Both the position numbers and the translations under genes were made by a program. A DNA stretch of 64,000 nt, taken from positions 124,001-188,000 of the forward strand of contig NZ_SRLB01000007.1 in the NCBI RefSeq assembly GCF_004745635.1. Reading direction: 5' to 3'. The DNA comes from Methylobacterium nonmethylotrophicum (lineage in GTDB: Bacteria > Pseudomonadota > Alphaproteobacteria > Rhizobiales > Beijerinckiaceae). Shown here one piece after another: positions 9,577-18,392 of this stretch; the stretch's first letter is position 1; each line of letters begins with the position of its first letter. The notes below the pieces were generated by a model. That model was not told the DNA's origin. It saw only the letters and a list, made by a program, of their open reading frames with translations, and ran no database searches.

Positions 9577-9859
9577 CGTTTTTCGTCTCCCACGCTGAAC
9601 GCTACGCCCACTGTCACTCACGGCAGGTGGGTTCGCTTAACGCAACGCGCTTAGTGAGCTAAAACGACCATAGTCGGGCAGAAATTTTCACGCATCGGTC
9701 TTGTGGGAGGCGGGGCAGCGGCTGCGATCCACCTGGCTTGCTTTATGTTAATGCACCTCGATTTCTTTCGAGATAAGGGCACATCATCGCCAAAACCTGT
9801 TTTGCCCCTTGGCGGCTGTGAGACATGCGCGCTCCCGGGTTACACGAGCGGAGCATGCG

Positions 9860-10102
9860 ATGCCGCGTTTCTTTTTCGACATCCAAGACGGCCAACTGAT
9901 CCCCGACGACGTGGGAACCGAGTTTCCTAACGCTCATGCTGCCCGCGATGCCGCGATCCGTATTCTGCCAGATATCGCGCGTGAGGAAATGAGTCTGGGT
10001 AAAAGCCGGCAGGTTGCGGTGCTGATGCGCGACGAAACAGGGCAGGCATTATTCGCAGCCTCTCTCATTCTTAGCGCGGAATGGTTGATTGACACAGCCT
10101 GA
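9860..10102 (+). CDS. DUF6894-like small protein
   Basis: The 80-residue product begins MPRFFFDIQDG, then a DDxGTEFP segment, an AHAARDAAIRI helix and the terminal VAVLMRDETGQALFAASLIL strands. This is the layout of DUF6894 proteins, which are numerous in Methylobacterium and relatives and have no known function. The ATG at 9860 follows a GAGC purine stretch. Family assignment rests on remembered motif order rather than a search. Confidence 0.75.
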   Translation: MPRFFFDIQDGQLIPDDVGTEFPNAHAARDAAIRILPDIAREEMSLGKSRQVAVLMRDETGQALFAASLILSAEWLIDTA

Positions 10103-10616
10103 GATTTTAACGTAGAGCAGCGTTACCTAACACGAGATGGCCAAATCTGCTGCTTCGAGTCCTTGCTGAATTATTGTCTGCATCGCGAATTTATTCAATA
10201 GGAAAAATCTATAGCATTTTTGTTAAAATACTTAATCGATCATGATGAGTTGGCGACTTGCGACGCCTTAGGAGCTGTATGCCATTTCCTTGCGAACGCA
10301 GCGGAGTTCGTTCGCATCGTCGCCGCCCTTGAGCGATCTCATGCCCATTGGCACGGCGGCGAGCGGAGTCCGCTCGAACGCGCTTTGCGCGTCGATAGCG
10401 TCCCGGGCTCGCTGGAGAAGCGCGATCGTCGACGTCCATATTGCTCAGCTTCGATGACCAGCAGCCGTGGGGTAAGAAAAATTCTCATGGCCTACAACTT
10501 CATTGGCCGCACGGTGATTTTTTGAGTATTTTCGTATTTGAGTTGCTATCCGCTCACTGCACACCATATACGTACTGGTGTCGTGGCGATGGGCCAGGAC
10601 TGCACCGGAGGGCGCC
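10103..10616. other. Intergenic region holding only a possible gene remnant
   Basis: About 510 bp with an AT-rich first half. Apart from the possible leftward remnant at 10268-10439 I see no gene. The final 60 bp should hold the promoter of the gene at 10617. Confidence 0.35.
10268..10439 (-). pseudogene. Possible frameshifted small coding remnant
   Basis: Read leftward, one frame gives a coding-like stretch: TIALLQRARDAIDAQSAF, then ERTPLAAVPMGMRSL, ending KEMAYSS and a TAA at 10268-10270. It lacks a start codon in frame. An ATG at 10437-10439 begins MDVD in the neighbouring frame, so a single-base shift near 10425 would join the two. It may be a decayed ~57-codon gene. Evidence is compositional only. 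Confidence 0.3.
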
Positions 10617-11075
10617 ATGCCCACCGACTTTCCTTCTCGCCGGCAGCGTTCCCCAGATTACGGTCGATCGACCCTGCGTGCCGTCATCGTCAACCTGCGG
10701 CTCCGTTTGCTCGGCTGGCGCATCGAACAGGCGCTTGAGGAACGCGATCACATCAGGCTCCTGCTCCACCTGAATGCCTGGGCCGAACTGCATCGTCGCA
10801 CGTCAGAAGGATCAGGTCCGGGAGCACTGCCGAGTGCGAACCGAATAACCACAGTCGAATCCAAGGACGTGTTTTGCGATCGCGCCCGCGACATCTTGTC
10901 GAGGATTGCACGCGAGGAGCGGCGTCTCGACAGGATCGTCGGCCGGCTGAAACTGGCACGCATGCAGGGAAACCGTCGCGGTTATGATCGCTCTCATGCT
11001 GTCGGCCAAATATCATATGATCGCACGGTGCGCCTTTGGCAGCAGATCTCACTATCGTTTCATTCCAGGAGATAG
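10617..11075 (+). CDS. Hypothetical basic protein
   Basis: The 152-residue product is basic and mainly helical: an N-terminal helix around RLRLLGWRIEQAL, a second around NAWAELHRR, and a heptad-like stretch DRARDILSRIAREERRLDRIVGRLKL. The ATG at 10617 has GGAGGG about 6 bp upstream, which decides the start against the longer frame. The stop is 2 bp before the next start at 11078, so the two genes are probably translated together. No family recognised. Confidence 0.5.
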   Translation: MPTDFPSRRQRSPDYGRSTLRAVIVNLRLRLLGWRIEQALEERDHIRLLLHLNAWAELHRRTSEGSGPGALPSANRITTVESKDVFCDRARDILSRIAREERRLDRIVGRLKLARMQGNRRGYDRSHAVGQISYDRTVRLWQQISLSFHSRR

Positions 11076-11077
11076 TC

Positions 11078-11344
11078 GTGCCCTACGGTGCTGAGGTTAT
11101 CGAACAAATCGAGCGGGATCACAGACGGATCGGCCGCCTGCTTCAAGCCATCGACAATGGCCGCTGGTGGAGTGCCGACGAGCCTGGGCGAGCCAGTCTC
11201 GAGACGATCAGAGGCGCGGCAATGCAGATCCATGAAGCGACGATGCTGATTGAGCGCTTGCTCAGCGGTATCGGCACGAGCTCCACGCGTGACCCGAATT
11301 CTTTGGCGTCGTTACCGGTAGCCATGGCCATTCCTGGTCCCTGA
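11078..11344 (+). CDS. Hypothetical helical protein, coupled to the preceding gene
   Basis: The 88-residue product starts at GTG 11078 (VPYGAEVIEQIERD) with AGGAGA 5-6 bp upstream. It is predicted to be two helices (AEVIEQIERDHRRIGRLLQAI and a second near ETIRGAAMQIHEATMLIERLL) with a disordered tail. The 2-bp spacing suggests it works with the product of 10617. Function unknown. Confidence 0.5.
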   Translation: MPYGAEVIEQIERDHRRIGRLLQAIDNGRWWSADEPGRASLETIRGAAMQIHEATMLIERLLSGIGTSSTRDPNSLASLPVAMAIPGP

Positions 11345-11520
11345 ACCTCGTTCGCGCAAGGAACGTACGTGCGTGGGTCCAGTGCCCCGCATATCAGGGT
11401 GTCAAGGCCATGGCCCCCTTCCGCGGCTCCGTCGGCCGCGGTCCGAGAGGGTCCCTCGGAGCACCCGCGTTCGCATCCCGGCGGCGAAGAGCCAGCAACG
11501 CAGCACAGAGGGTTGGCTGG

Positions 11521-11853
11521 ATGACGGATCGTCCGATCGAGCTTGACGAACGGCGCGGCATGGCCGCCCAGAAGGCGACGAAGGTGCGCCGCAGGCGAGC
11601 TGCGGTGAAAGCGCAACGTGCGGGCCTCGTCGCGCGCCAGCACGACCTGGAAGCCCACCTGTTCGCGGCCGAGGCGACGACATGGCCGGAGGCCGCCGAC
11701 AAGGCGAAGTATCTGCTCGAAAGGTTTGCCGCGACGCTCTCGTGCGATGATCCTCGCTTGCAGAGCATGGTCACCGCCGTGTTGTCCGACTTCGCGCGTC
11801 TGTCGGGGCCGACCAAGCCCGAGGCGCAAGACCCGCAGGCTCCCAACATCTGA
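11521..11853 (+). CDS. Hypothetical protein
   Basis: The 110-residue product starts MTDRPIELDE and has a basic coiled-coil-like centre (KVRRRRAAVKAQRAGLVARQ) followed by two helices resembling a helical bundle (ADKAKYLLERFAATL and QSMVTAVLSDFARL). The ATG at 11521 is preferred to the longer frame because the upstream residues are Arg/Gly-rich read-through. It is 14 bp upstream of the 43-codon gene at 11868, and both probably share a transcript. Confidence 0.55.
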   Translation: MTDRPIELDERRGMAAQKATKVRRRRAAVKAQRAGLVARQHDLEAHLFAAEATTWPEAADKAKYLLERFAATLSCDDPRLQSMVTAVLSDFARLSGPTKPEAQDPQAPNI

Positions 11854-11867
11854 CCGGAGAAGTCCAG

Positions 11868-11999
11868 ATGACTAGCGATCGAACTCGTGGAAACCGTGAA
11901 GCCAAGAAGCCGAAGAAGGAAACCCCGAAAGTCATCGCGGCGGCACCGAGCACGAAGGGCCAGGTCGTGGCGAACGGCAAGCCCGGCGTGAAACGGTAG
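11868..11999 (+). CDS. 43-residue Lys/Pro-rich conserved small protein
   Basis: This ATG-TAG frame encodes 43 residues beginning MTSDRTRGNREAKKPKKE and ending with a Gly/Lys tail. From memory, short proteins with the same RGNREAKKPK start occur widely in rhizobia and methylobacteria and have no known role. A CCGGAGAAG ribosome binding site precedes the ATG. The product is strongly basic and probably disordered, so it may bind nucleic acid; that is inference. Confidence 0.65.
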   Translation: MTSDRTRGNREAKKPKKETPKVIAAAPSTKGQVVANGKPGVKR

Positions 12000-12358
12000 C
12001 CCGTCCGGGCTCGAACGACCGGCTGAGTGCCTTGCCGTCCCGTGGTGGCGGCAGGCGGCCGATACCCGATAGCCGGCTTTCGAGCCGGAGGTGAGCGTGG
12101 CCGTCACGCTGCCATCCGGGCTGCGACATCGAACCCATGCAGCGATGGTCCGACGATCGCCTCGGTCTCACGAAGTGGCGCGTCGGCGAGCGGGGACATC
12201 CCGCTCCTCGATCGCGATACAGGCTTGGCACCCGATCTCGCCCAAGCGGCTACGGACCATCGGTGCCGATCCATCGCGCGAAGCCAATGGCGTGTCGTCA
12301 TGGTTTCCGCCCGCCTCTTGCCCGGCTGCGCACATCATGACGAACTCCTGTCGACCAT
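12000..12358. other. Intergenic region
   Basis: These 359 bp have several overlapping open frames in both directions, but none has a good start signal or recognisable product. I see nothing supported here. Confidence 0.35.
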
Positions 12359-12703
12359 TCAGCGCCTTTGCGGTTTCGATCTGCCGTTGATGCTCAGATC
12401 GCCTCCGCTTGGGTCAAAGGGAACGACGGGACCGCCGCAGCCCGTGCAGATCGAGGCACCGAGCTTGTTCATGCGCTCGTCGCGCCTGCGGTCGGCCTCC
12501 CTTCTTTTTCTCGCGCGGTCTTCGATTTTCGCGGGATCCAATTTGACCTTGGAAGCGGCTTCATCGACGGATCGCTCGGTGGAGTGCCCAGAACCGGTCC
12601 CGGCACCGGGCGGGCGCGCTCCGGCGCTCGACCAGGTGCTGGAGAGGACAGCCGCGCAGATCAGCGTGGCCAGAAACACCACTGCATTATTTTGACGGTT
12701 CAT
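12359..12703 (-). CDS. Small exported protein with CxxC motif
   Basis: The 114-residue product begins with a signal peptide (MNRQNNAVVFLATLICAAVL, cleavage plausible after the SAGA region). A charged helix (KIEDRARKRREADRRRDERM) follows, then a CTGC pair that could bind a metal or form a disulphide. An AGAAGG site lies about 8 bp before the ATG at 12703. It is probably periplasmic. It shares a leftward direction with a weak upstream frame at 12731. Family unknown. Confidence 0.6.
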   Translation of the reverse strand: MNRQNNAVVFLATLICAAVLSSTWSSAGARPPGAGTGSGHSTERSVDEAASKVKLDPAKIEDRARKRREADRRRDERMNKLGASICTGCGGPVVPFDPSGGDLSINGRSKPQRR

Positions 12704-12730
12704 CGAGGGACCTTCTAAAAACCCACTCTA

Positions 12731-12958
12731 TCATGTTTTGACATGAAAGGGTGCCGGCTGGATTCCGACGCCGTCGCGGGTTTCGGCCCATGGGGACCAC
12801 GACGCCCAAATGCCTGCCACCACCGCGAATGCCGCGATGGGAGAGAGCGACCGACCGCTGCCCTGCCGGGGGCCGGTTGTGGCTTCGATGATCACGTTCC
12901 GGTCCGGCGAACGGAAAAGCTCTTCGTTCGTGCTGTACAGATCGCCCATTCGTGTCAT
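12731..12958 (-). CDS. Possible small single-pass membrane protein
   Basis: A frame starting MTRMGDLYSTNEELFRSPDR encodes 75 residues with one hydrophobic stretch (SPIAAFAVVAGIWASW), consistent with a single membrane helix near the C-terminus. Start choice is uncertain: 12958 and 12949 are both ATG codons and neither has a strong ribosome binding site. It ends 27 bp before the exported protein gene at 12703, so the two could form an operon. Confidence 0.35.
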   Translation of the reverse strand: MTRMGDLYSTNEELFRSPDRNVIIEATTGPRQGSGRSLSPIAAFAVVAGIWASWSPWAETRDGVGIQPAPFHVKT

Positions 12959-13049
12959 GGATCGTTCGAGTGCAGCCACGTGAACCGGAGACGCGAGCCG
13001 ACCCGCGTTCAGGGAGAGCGCGACCCTGCCGTCCCTCTGGAGACACGCG

Positions 13050-13868
13050 ATGCGCATCCACGTCGGCTGTGAAATGACCTACGACTTCGTGCAGGACACG
13101 CCGGTCGTCACGATGCTCAACGTCCACGCGTCGCGGTTCTCCGATCTTGAGCGACCGGATTATCTGCTGACGGTGCCGGCAGTGCCCCTGGAAGGTTATC
13201 GGGACACGTTCGGGAACTGGTGCAACCGGCTCGTCGCGCCAGCCGGGCGTTTCACGCTCAAGACCGACACGGTCGTCCGCGACCACGGCAACGGGGACAT
13301 GACCGACACGGTCGCACGGCAGGAGGAGGTGCGCAGCCTGCCCGTCGACACGCTGCTCTACCTGCTCGGGAGCCGGTACTGCGAGACCGATCGCCTGTCG
13401 CAAACCGCCTGGGACCTGTTCGGCGCCATGGCACCGGGATGGGCGCGGGTGCAGGCGATCTGCGACTACGTTCACGATCGCATCGCCTTCGGCTACGAGC
13501 ATTCCCGGCCCACCCGGACGGCGCTGGAGGCCTTCGAGGAACGTCGCGGTGTCTGTCGCGACTACGCCCATCTCGCGATCGCGTTCTGCCGCTGCCTCAA
13601 CATCCCGGCTCGCTACTGCACCGGTTACGTCAGCGACATCGGTCTGCCGTTGCCGCATGCTCCGGGAGATTTCGCGGCCTGGATGGAGGTCTTCCTGGGC
13701 GGCCGCTGGCACACCTTCGATCCGCGCAACAACAGCTCGCGAATCGGCAGAATCCTGATCGCCTACGGACGCGACGCCGCCGACGTGCCCCTGACGCTCA
13801 CGTTCGGGCCGAACACCCTCGTGGATTTCCGGGTGACGACCGAGGAGGCGACGCCGCTCACGACATGA
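13050..13868 (+). CDS. Transglutaminase-like (papain-fold) family protein
   Basis: The 272-residue protein has an N-terminal beta-rich region (1-130) and a transglutaminase-like core with the nucleophile Cys in RRGVCRDYAHLAI and a C-terminal strand region WHTFDPRNN supplying the Asp. In many relatives a His sits in the segment corresponding to GDFAAWMEVFLGG; here an Ala occupies the place where I would expect it. Whether this protein is an active amidase/protease or only a fold member is therefore open. There is no signal peptide. It is a rightward gene divergent from the small exported protein genes. Confidence 0.85.
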   Translation: MRIHVGCEMTYDFVQDTPVVTMLNVHASRFSDLERPDYLLTVPAVPLEGYRDTFGNWCNRLVAPAGRFTLKTDTVVRDHGNGDMTDTVARQEEVRSLPVDTLLYLLGSRYCETDRLSQTAWDLFGAMAPGWARVQAICDYVHDRIAFGYEHSRPTRTALEAFEERRGVCRDYAHLAIAFCRCLNIPARYCTGYVSDIGLPLPHAPGDFAAWMEVFLGGRWHTFDPRNNSSRIGRILIAYGRDAADVPLTLTFGPNTLVDFRVTTEEATPLTT

Positions 13869-14015
13869 GACGATCCGGCCCGGCTCGCGGGCTCGCGCAG
13901 GTCGCCCCTTGGTCACGGGGCGGCTTGCAGGTCTGCGCTGCGTTTCGGGGCCGGATCAATCCTGCATCGCGGCGGGTTGACGCCGTGCCGCATCTGCCGC
14001 GGTGCGGAGCGAGAC

Positions 14016-14264
14016 ATGATCAACCTGTTGCTGTCCTCGATGATGCTCGCGATCGAAGCCCAGAAGGTCGTCGAGCTGCGAATGGTCCGGCTGGCCTGGG
14101 GCGGTCCCGAGGGGTGGGCCGAGGCTCAGTCCATGGTGACGGAGAAAGTCTCGGCGGCCGGCGAGGCGATGGTGACGCTCTCGTCCGGCGGGTCGCCCGA
14201 GATGGTGGTCGCCCGCTACCGCGAGCACGTGGCGGCGAACACCAAGCGGCTCGCGGCGCCATGA
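14016..14264 (+). CDS. Hypothetical helical protein
   Basis: The 82-residue product starts MINLLLSSMMLAIEAQKVVELRM and is almost entirely helical, with motifs LAWGGPEGWAEAQSMVTEKVSAAGEAM resembling the small phasin-like or DUF-type helical proteins of this order. The GCGGAGCGAG purine stretch upstream fixes the ATG at 14016. Its stop overlaps the next start as ATGA, which indicates translational coupling. Confidence 0.65.
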   Translation: MINLLLSSMMLAIEAQKVVELRMVRLAWGGPEGWAEAQSMVTEKVSAAGEAMVTLSSGGSPEMVVARYREHVAANTKRLAAP

Positions 14265-14539
14265 CCGCCTCGGGAGTGTCCGCTTCAGAAGTGACCGCAA
14301 CGAGCGTCGCGATGAACGCGCAGCGCCTGGTGGAGACCGAGCACCGACTGGCCCTCGCCGATCGCGCGTGGCGGGCCGAGGTGCAGCGGCTCCATGGGCC
14401 CGACGGCGTCCTGCTCCACGGCTACGGCCCCCTCGGCAGGGGTGAGCCAGGGACGCCGCAGCGTATGGCGTACGAGGCCCGACGAGCCGCCGTAGCGGCT
14501 TGGCGGCAGGTCAGGGCCCGCGGGATCTCCGCGGCATGA
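14261..14539 (+). CDS. Hypothetical protein, overlaps preceding gene
   Basis: The 92-residue product starts MTASGVSASEV at an ATG that overlaps the previous stop by 4 bp. Two helices are visible (AQRLVETEHRLALADRAWRAEV and RMAYEARRAAVAAWRQVRA). The tight overlap makes a shared operon with the 82-residue helical protein very likely. No family recognised. Confidence 0.6.
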   Translation: MTASGVSASEVTATSVAMNAQRLVETEHRLALADRAWRAEVQRLHGPDGVLLHGYGPLGRGEPGTPQRMAYEARRAAVAAWRQVRARGISAA

Positions 14540-14826
14540 TCGTCGGACGAACTCGAACGCTCGCTTTTCCACCGGTATCGGTCGCCGTGCGAACGAGCCG
14601 GGCAAGGTCACCTGGGGACCGGCGGACGGCCGGACCTCGGGTAGCTGACCGCCGGACGGTCGTCCGTGGAATCTCCAGGGATGTATCCTGACACCCTCTC
14701 TCGGCGTATGCCGCGTCCTCCGGTACTCCCGACATACCGTTCGCGAGCACCCACGAGGGACCGGAAGGACCGCCGCCGTGCCGGGCGGCGGTCTCCACCG
14801 GCCCCAAGGAACCTGGACCCTCCGCG

Positions 14827-16347
14827 ATGACCGAACCCGCAACGCGCCGGACGCCCGGCAAGGAGCCCCGGATCTCGACCGGCGTGCCCGGTCTCGACGA
14901 CGTTCTCTGCGGCGGCCTGACCCCGAGCCGGCTCTATCTGCTGGAGGGCACCCCGGGCACGGGCAAGACCACCATCGCGCTCCAGTTCCTCCGCGAGGGG
15001 GCGGCCCGCGGTGAACGGGCGCTCTACGTCACCCTGTCCGAGACCTCGGACGAACTCCGCGCCGCCGCCGCGACGCACGGATGGTCGCTCGACGGCATCG
15101 ACCTCTACGAGCTCGTCGACGAGATGGGCCTCGATCCCGACAGCGAGCAATCGATCCTGCATCCCTCCGAGCTCGAACTCGGCGAGACCGTCAAGGACGT
15201 CATTGCCCGCGTCGGCGAGACGAAGCCCGACAGGGTCGTGTTCGACAGTCTCTCGGAGCTGCGCCTGCTCGCTCAGAACCCGCTGCGCTACCGGCGTCAG
15301 ATCCTGGCGCTCAAGCGGTTCTTCGCCAAGCGCGCCTGCACGGTGCTGCTGCTCGACGACAAGACCTCGGAGACGGGGGATGTCCAGCTGCACAGCATCG
15401 CGCACGGCGTGATCTCCCTGGACCAGATGGCGCGCGAATACGGGTCCGAGCGGCGACGGCTGCGGATCGTGAAGATGCGCGGCATCAAGTTCAGCGGCGG
15501 CCACCACGACTTCGCCCTGGAGACCGGCGGCATCCGGGTGTTCCCGCGCCTGATCGCGTCCGAGCACCACGCGGCCTTCGACCCGGTGGCCAAGTCCACC
15601 GGGTCGGCCGAGCTCGACCTGCTGCTCGGTGGCGGCCTCGTACCCGGAACCAACATGCTCCTGCTTGGGCCCTCCGGCGTCGGCAAGACCACGACCGCGG
15701 TCCGGTGCATGAAAGCGGCGCTGGAGCGCGGCGAGACGGCGACCTACTACCTGTTCGATGAGGGACTCGCGACCCTGATGACCCGGGCGGCCACGCTCGG
15801 CATGGATCTCAGACCGCATGTCGAATCCGGGCGGCTGACCATCACCCAGATCGACCCCGCCGAGGTTTCGCCGGGCGAGTTCGCCACCATGGCCAGGGAG
15901 GCGGTCGAGAAGCGCGGGTCGTCGGTCGTCGTCATCGACAGCCTCAACGCCTACCTGCACGCGATGCCGGGCGAGGAATTCCTGGTCCTGCAGATGCACG
16001 AGTTGCTGAGCTACTTCAACCAGCAGGGCATCACCACCCTGCTGGTCCTCGGCCAGCACGGCGTCGTCGGCGAGGTCCGGACGGATGTCGACCTGAGCTA
16101 TCTCAGCGACGGCATCCTGCTGTTCCGGTTCTTCGAGGCTCAGGGCATGGTTCGCACCGCCCTCTCGGTGATGAAGAGCCGGGTCAACGCGCATGAGCGC
16201 ACCATCCGCGAGCTGAAGCTATCCGAGGGCGGCCTCGAGGTCGGCCAGGCGCTCGAGGACTTCGAAGGGGTGCTCACGGGCTTGCCGGCCTACCGGGGCA
16301 AGGTGGCGATGCTGACGGGTCAGGCTCCGGCGGGTGGCGAGGCGTGA
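14827..16347 (+). CDS. kaiC: KaiC-family dual RecA/ATPase protein
   Basis: The 506-residue protein has two KaiC/RecA domains. CI carries Walker A GTPGTGKT and CII carries GPSGVGKT; both have downstream Asp-rich Walker B strands (VVFDSLSEL, VVVIDSLNAY). The position of the S. elongatus autophosphorylation pair Ser431-Thr432 corresponds by my alignment to Ser424-Tyr425 here (segment DLSYLSD). No kaiA or kaiB is in the window. The stop overlaps the start of the hybrid kinase, so this is a kaiC-kinase operon. Such KaiC homologues act in stress or signalling modules rather than as proven clocks; that role is inferred. Confidence 0.9.
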   Translation: MTEPATRRTPGKEPRISTGVPGLDDVLCGGLTPSRLYLLEGTPGTGKTTIALQFLREGAARGERALYVTLSETSDELRAAAATHGWSLDGIDLYELVDEMGLDPDSEQSILHPSELELGETVKDVIARVGETKPDRVVFDSLSELRLLAQNPLRYRRQILALKRFFAKRACTVLLLDDKTSETGDVQLHSIAHGVISLDQMAREYGSERRRLRIVKMRGIKFSGGHHDFALETGGIRVFPRLIASEHHAAFDPVAKSTGSAELDLLLGGGLVPGTNMLLLGPSGVGKTTTAVRCMKAALERGETATYYLFDEGLATLMTRAATLGMDLRPHVESGRLTITQIDPAEVSPGEFATMAREAVEKRGSSVVVIDSLNAYLHAMPGEEFLVLQMHELLSYFNQQGITTLLVLGQHGVVGEVRTDVDLSYLSDGILLFRFFEAQGMVRTALSVMKSRVNAHERTIRELKLSEGGLEVGQALEDFEGVLTGLPAYRGKVAMLTGQAPAGGEA

Positions 16348-18392
16348 GCATGCCGGTCGCGCACGAGGAACGCATCCTGATCCTGGCGCCGCGGGGGCGC
16401 GATGCCGCAGTGATCGGGCAGGTGCTCGCCGGGACCGGCACGCCCGCACAAGCCTGTCCCAACCTGACGGGCTGGCTCGACGGCCTGCGGGACGGCGCTG
16501 GTGCCGCCCTCGTCACCGAGGAGGCGCTGGAAGGTGACCTCACCGACCTGTTCGCGTGGCTCGATGCGCAACCGGCCTGGTCGGATTTCCCCTTCATCGT
16601 GCTGGCGACCCGCCAGGCCGGCCGCCGCTCCGAGCGTGCGTCGCAGCGGCTCGCCCGGCTCGCCAATGTCGTGCTGCTCGAGCGCCCGGTGAATGCCGAG
16701 ACGCTCGTCAGCGCCGCGGCCTCCGCCCTTCGGGCGCGCCGCCGCCAGTACCAGGCTCGTGAGCATCTCCTGGAGCGCGAGCGGGCTCAAGCGCAGCTCC
16801 GGCTCGCCAACGAGGATCTCGAGCGGCGCGTGGCCGAGCGCACGCGGGAGGTCGAGACCGCTCACGAGACCCTCGCCTTCGCCCTCGACGCCGCCGGCAT
16901 GGCGTCCTGGGACCTCGATGACCGCACCGGCGCGGCGCGGCGCTCGCCCCGCTTCGACGCCGTCTTTGGGTACGGCGAGGCAGGCCCGCACTGGGACAGA
17001 GAGAGCCTGATCGCGCACGTCGTCGAGGAGGACCGCGACATCGCCGAGCGCGCTTTCGCGGCGACCCGCGAGACCGGCACGCTCGACCTCGAGTGCCGCA
17101 TCCGGCGCGCCGACGGACAGGTGCGCTGGATCGCGCTCAGGGGCCGAGTCCGCGACGAGGGCGATACGGCGACGCGGATCGCCGGCATCCTGATGGACCG
17201 CACCGACCAGCGCTTCACCGAGGAGGCTCTGCGCCAAGCCCAGAAAATGGAAGCGATCGGGCAGCTCACCGGCGGCGTGGCGCACGACTTCAACAACCTG
17301 CTCACCGTCATCGTCGGCGGGCTCGACATGATGCTGCGTCGGCCCGAGCAGGTCGAGCGCGTGAAGCGCCTGGCCGAGGCGGCCATGGGCGCGGCAAGGC
17401 GCGGCGAGCAGCTGACCCAGCAGCTTCTCGCCTTCTCCCGGCGCCAGATGCTGCGGCCGCAGACGCTCAACCCGAACCGGCTGCTCCTGGACTTCAAGCC
17501 ACTCGCCGAGCGGGCGGCCGGCGGAGCCGTCGAGCTGGCCTTCGACCTCGATCCCGCGATTGATCCGATCCGCATCGATCCGGCCCAATTCGAAGCGGCG
17601 GTGCTCAACCTCGTCGTCAACGCGCGCGATGCGATGGAGGGACGGGACGGCCCCGCCCGCATCGCCGTGACGAGCCGGAACATCCACCTCGGTACCTCGG
17701 CCGTCGCCGACAAGGGGGTGCCGCCCGGTCCCTACGTGACGGTGTCGGTCACGGACACCGGCAGCGGCATCCCGTCCGACGCGCTCCCGCGCGTGTTCGA
17801 GCCCTTCTTCACCACGAAGGAGGTCGGCAAGGGAACAGGGTTGGGATTGAGCCAGGTCTACGGCTTCACGCGCAGCGCCAACGGCTTCGCACGCATCGAG
17901 TCCGAGGTCGGGCGGGGCACGACGGTCAGCCTGTGTTTCCCACGCTCGACCGATCCAGCCGGCGAGGAGCCTGGGACCGGGCCGGTCAGCGCCCTTCCGC
18001 TCCGCCGAGCCGGCGCGGGCGAGACGGTGCTGCTCGTGGAGGACGACGAGCCAGTGCTCGCCATGGCTGTCGAGAGCCTCGAGGAGCTGCGGTACCGGGT
18101 GGTCGTCGCACGCAACGCCGCGGAGGCGCTGGAGCACCTCAGGGGGGTGGAGCGCATCGACATCCTGTTCTCGGACGTGGTGATGCCAGGCGGCATGAAC
18201 GGCTCGCAGCTCGCCGTCGAGGCGCAACGGCTCCGTCCCGGCATCAAGGTCCTGCTCACTTCGGGCTATGTCGCCAATCTCGACGAGGGGCAGGTCATCG
18301 GGCGCGGCGAGCTGCCGGTGCTGAGCAAGCCCTATCGCCGCGACGAACTCGCCCGCTCGCTCCGGCTGGTGCTTGGCGGCGAAAGACGCTGA
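16344..18392 (+). CDS. Hybrid histidine kinase/response regulator, KaiC-linked
   Basis: The 682-residue protein has an N-terminal receiver-like domain (about 8-130) lacking a clear phosphoacceptor Asp, a coiled coil (about 135-175), a PAS domain (175-290), HisKA with His314 in GGVAHDFNN, HATPase_c (N-box VNARDAM, G2 GTGLGLS) and a C-terminal receiver with Asp611 in FSDVVMP. The start is GTG 16344, overlapping the kaiC stop; ATG 16350 is an alternative. KaiC-linked kinases are known in alphaproteobacteria, so KaiC may feed its state into this phosphorelay through the pseudo-receiver or PAS. That link is inference from the operon. Confidence 0.9.
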   Translation: MSMPVAHEERILILAPRGRDAAVIGQVLAGTGTPAQACPNLTGWLDGLRDGAGAALVTEEALEGDLTDLFAWLDAQPAWSDFPFIVLATRQAGRRSERASQRLARLANVVLLERPVNAETLVSAAASALRARRRQYQAREHLLERERAQAQLRLANEDLERRVAERTREVETAHETLAFALDAAGMASWDLDDRTGAARRSPRFDAVFGYGEAGPHWDRESLIAHVVEEDRDIAERAFAATRETGTLDLECRIRRADGQVRWIALRGRVRDEGDTATRIAGILMDRTDQRFTEEALRQAQKMEAIGQLTGGVAHDFNNLLTVIVGGLDMMLRRPEQVERVKRLAEAAMGAARRGEQLTQQLLAFSRRQMLRPQTLNPNRLLLDFKPLAERAAGGAVELAFDLDPAIDPIRIDPAQFEAAVLNLVVNARDAMEGRDGPARIAVTSRNIHLGTSAVADKGVPPGPYVTVSVTDTGSGIPSDALPRVFEPFFTTKEVGKGTGLGLSQVYGFTRSANGFARIESEVGRGTTVSLCFPRSTDPAGEEPGTGPVSALPLRRAGAGETVLLVEDDEPVLAMAVESLEELRYRVVVARNAAEALEHLRGVERIDILFSDVVMPGGMNGSQLAVEAQRLRPGIKVLLTSGYVANLDEGQVIGRGELPVLSKPYRRDELARSLRLVLGGERR

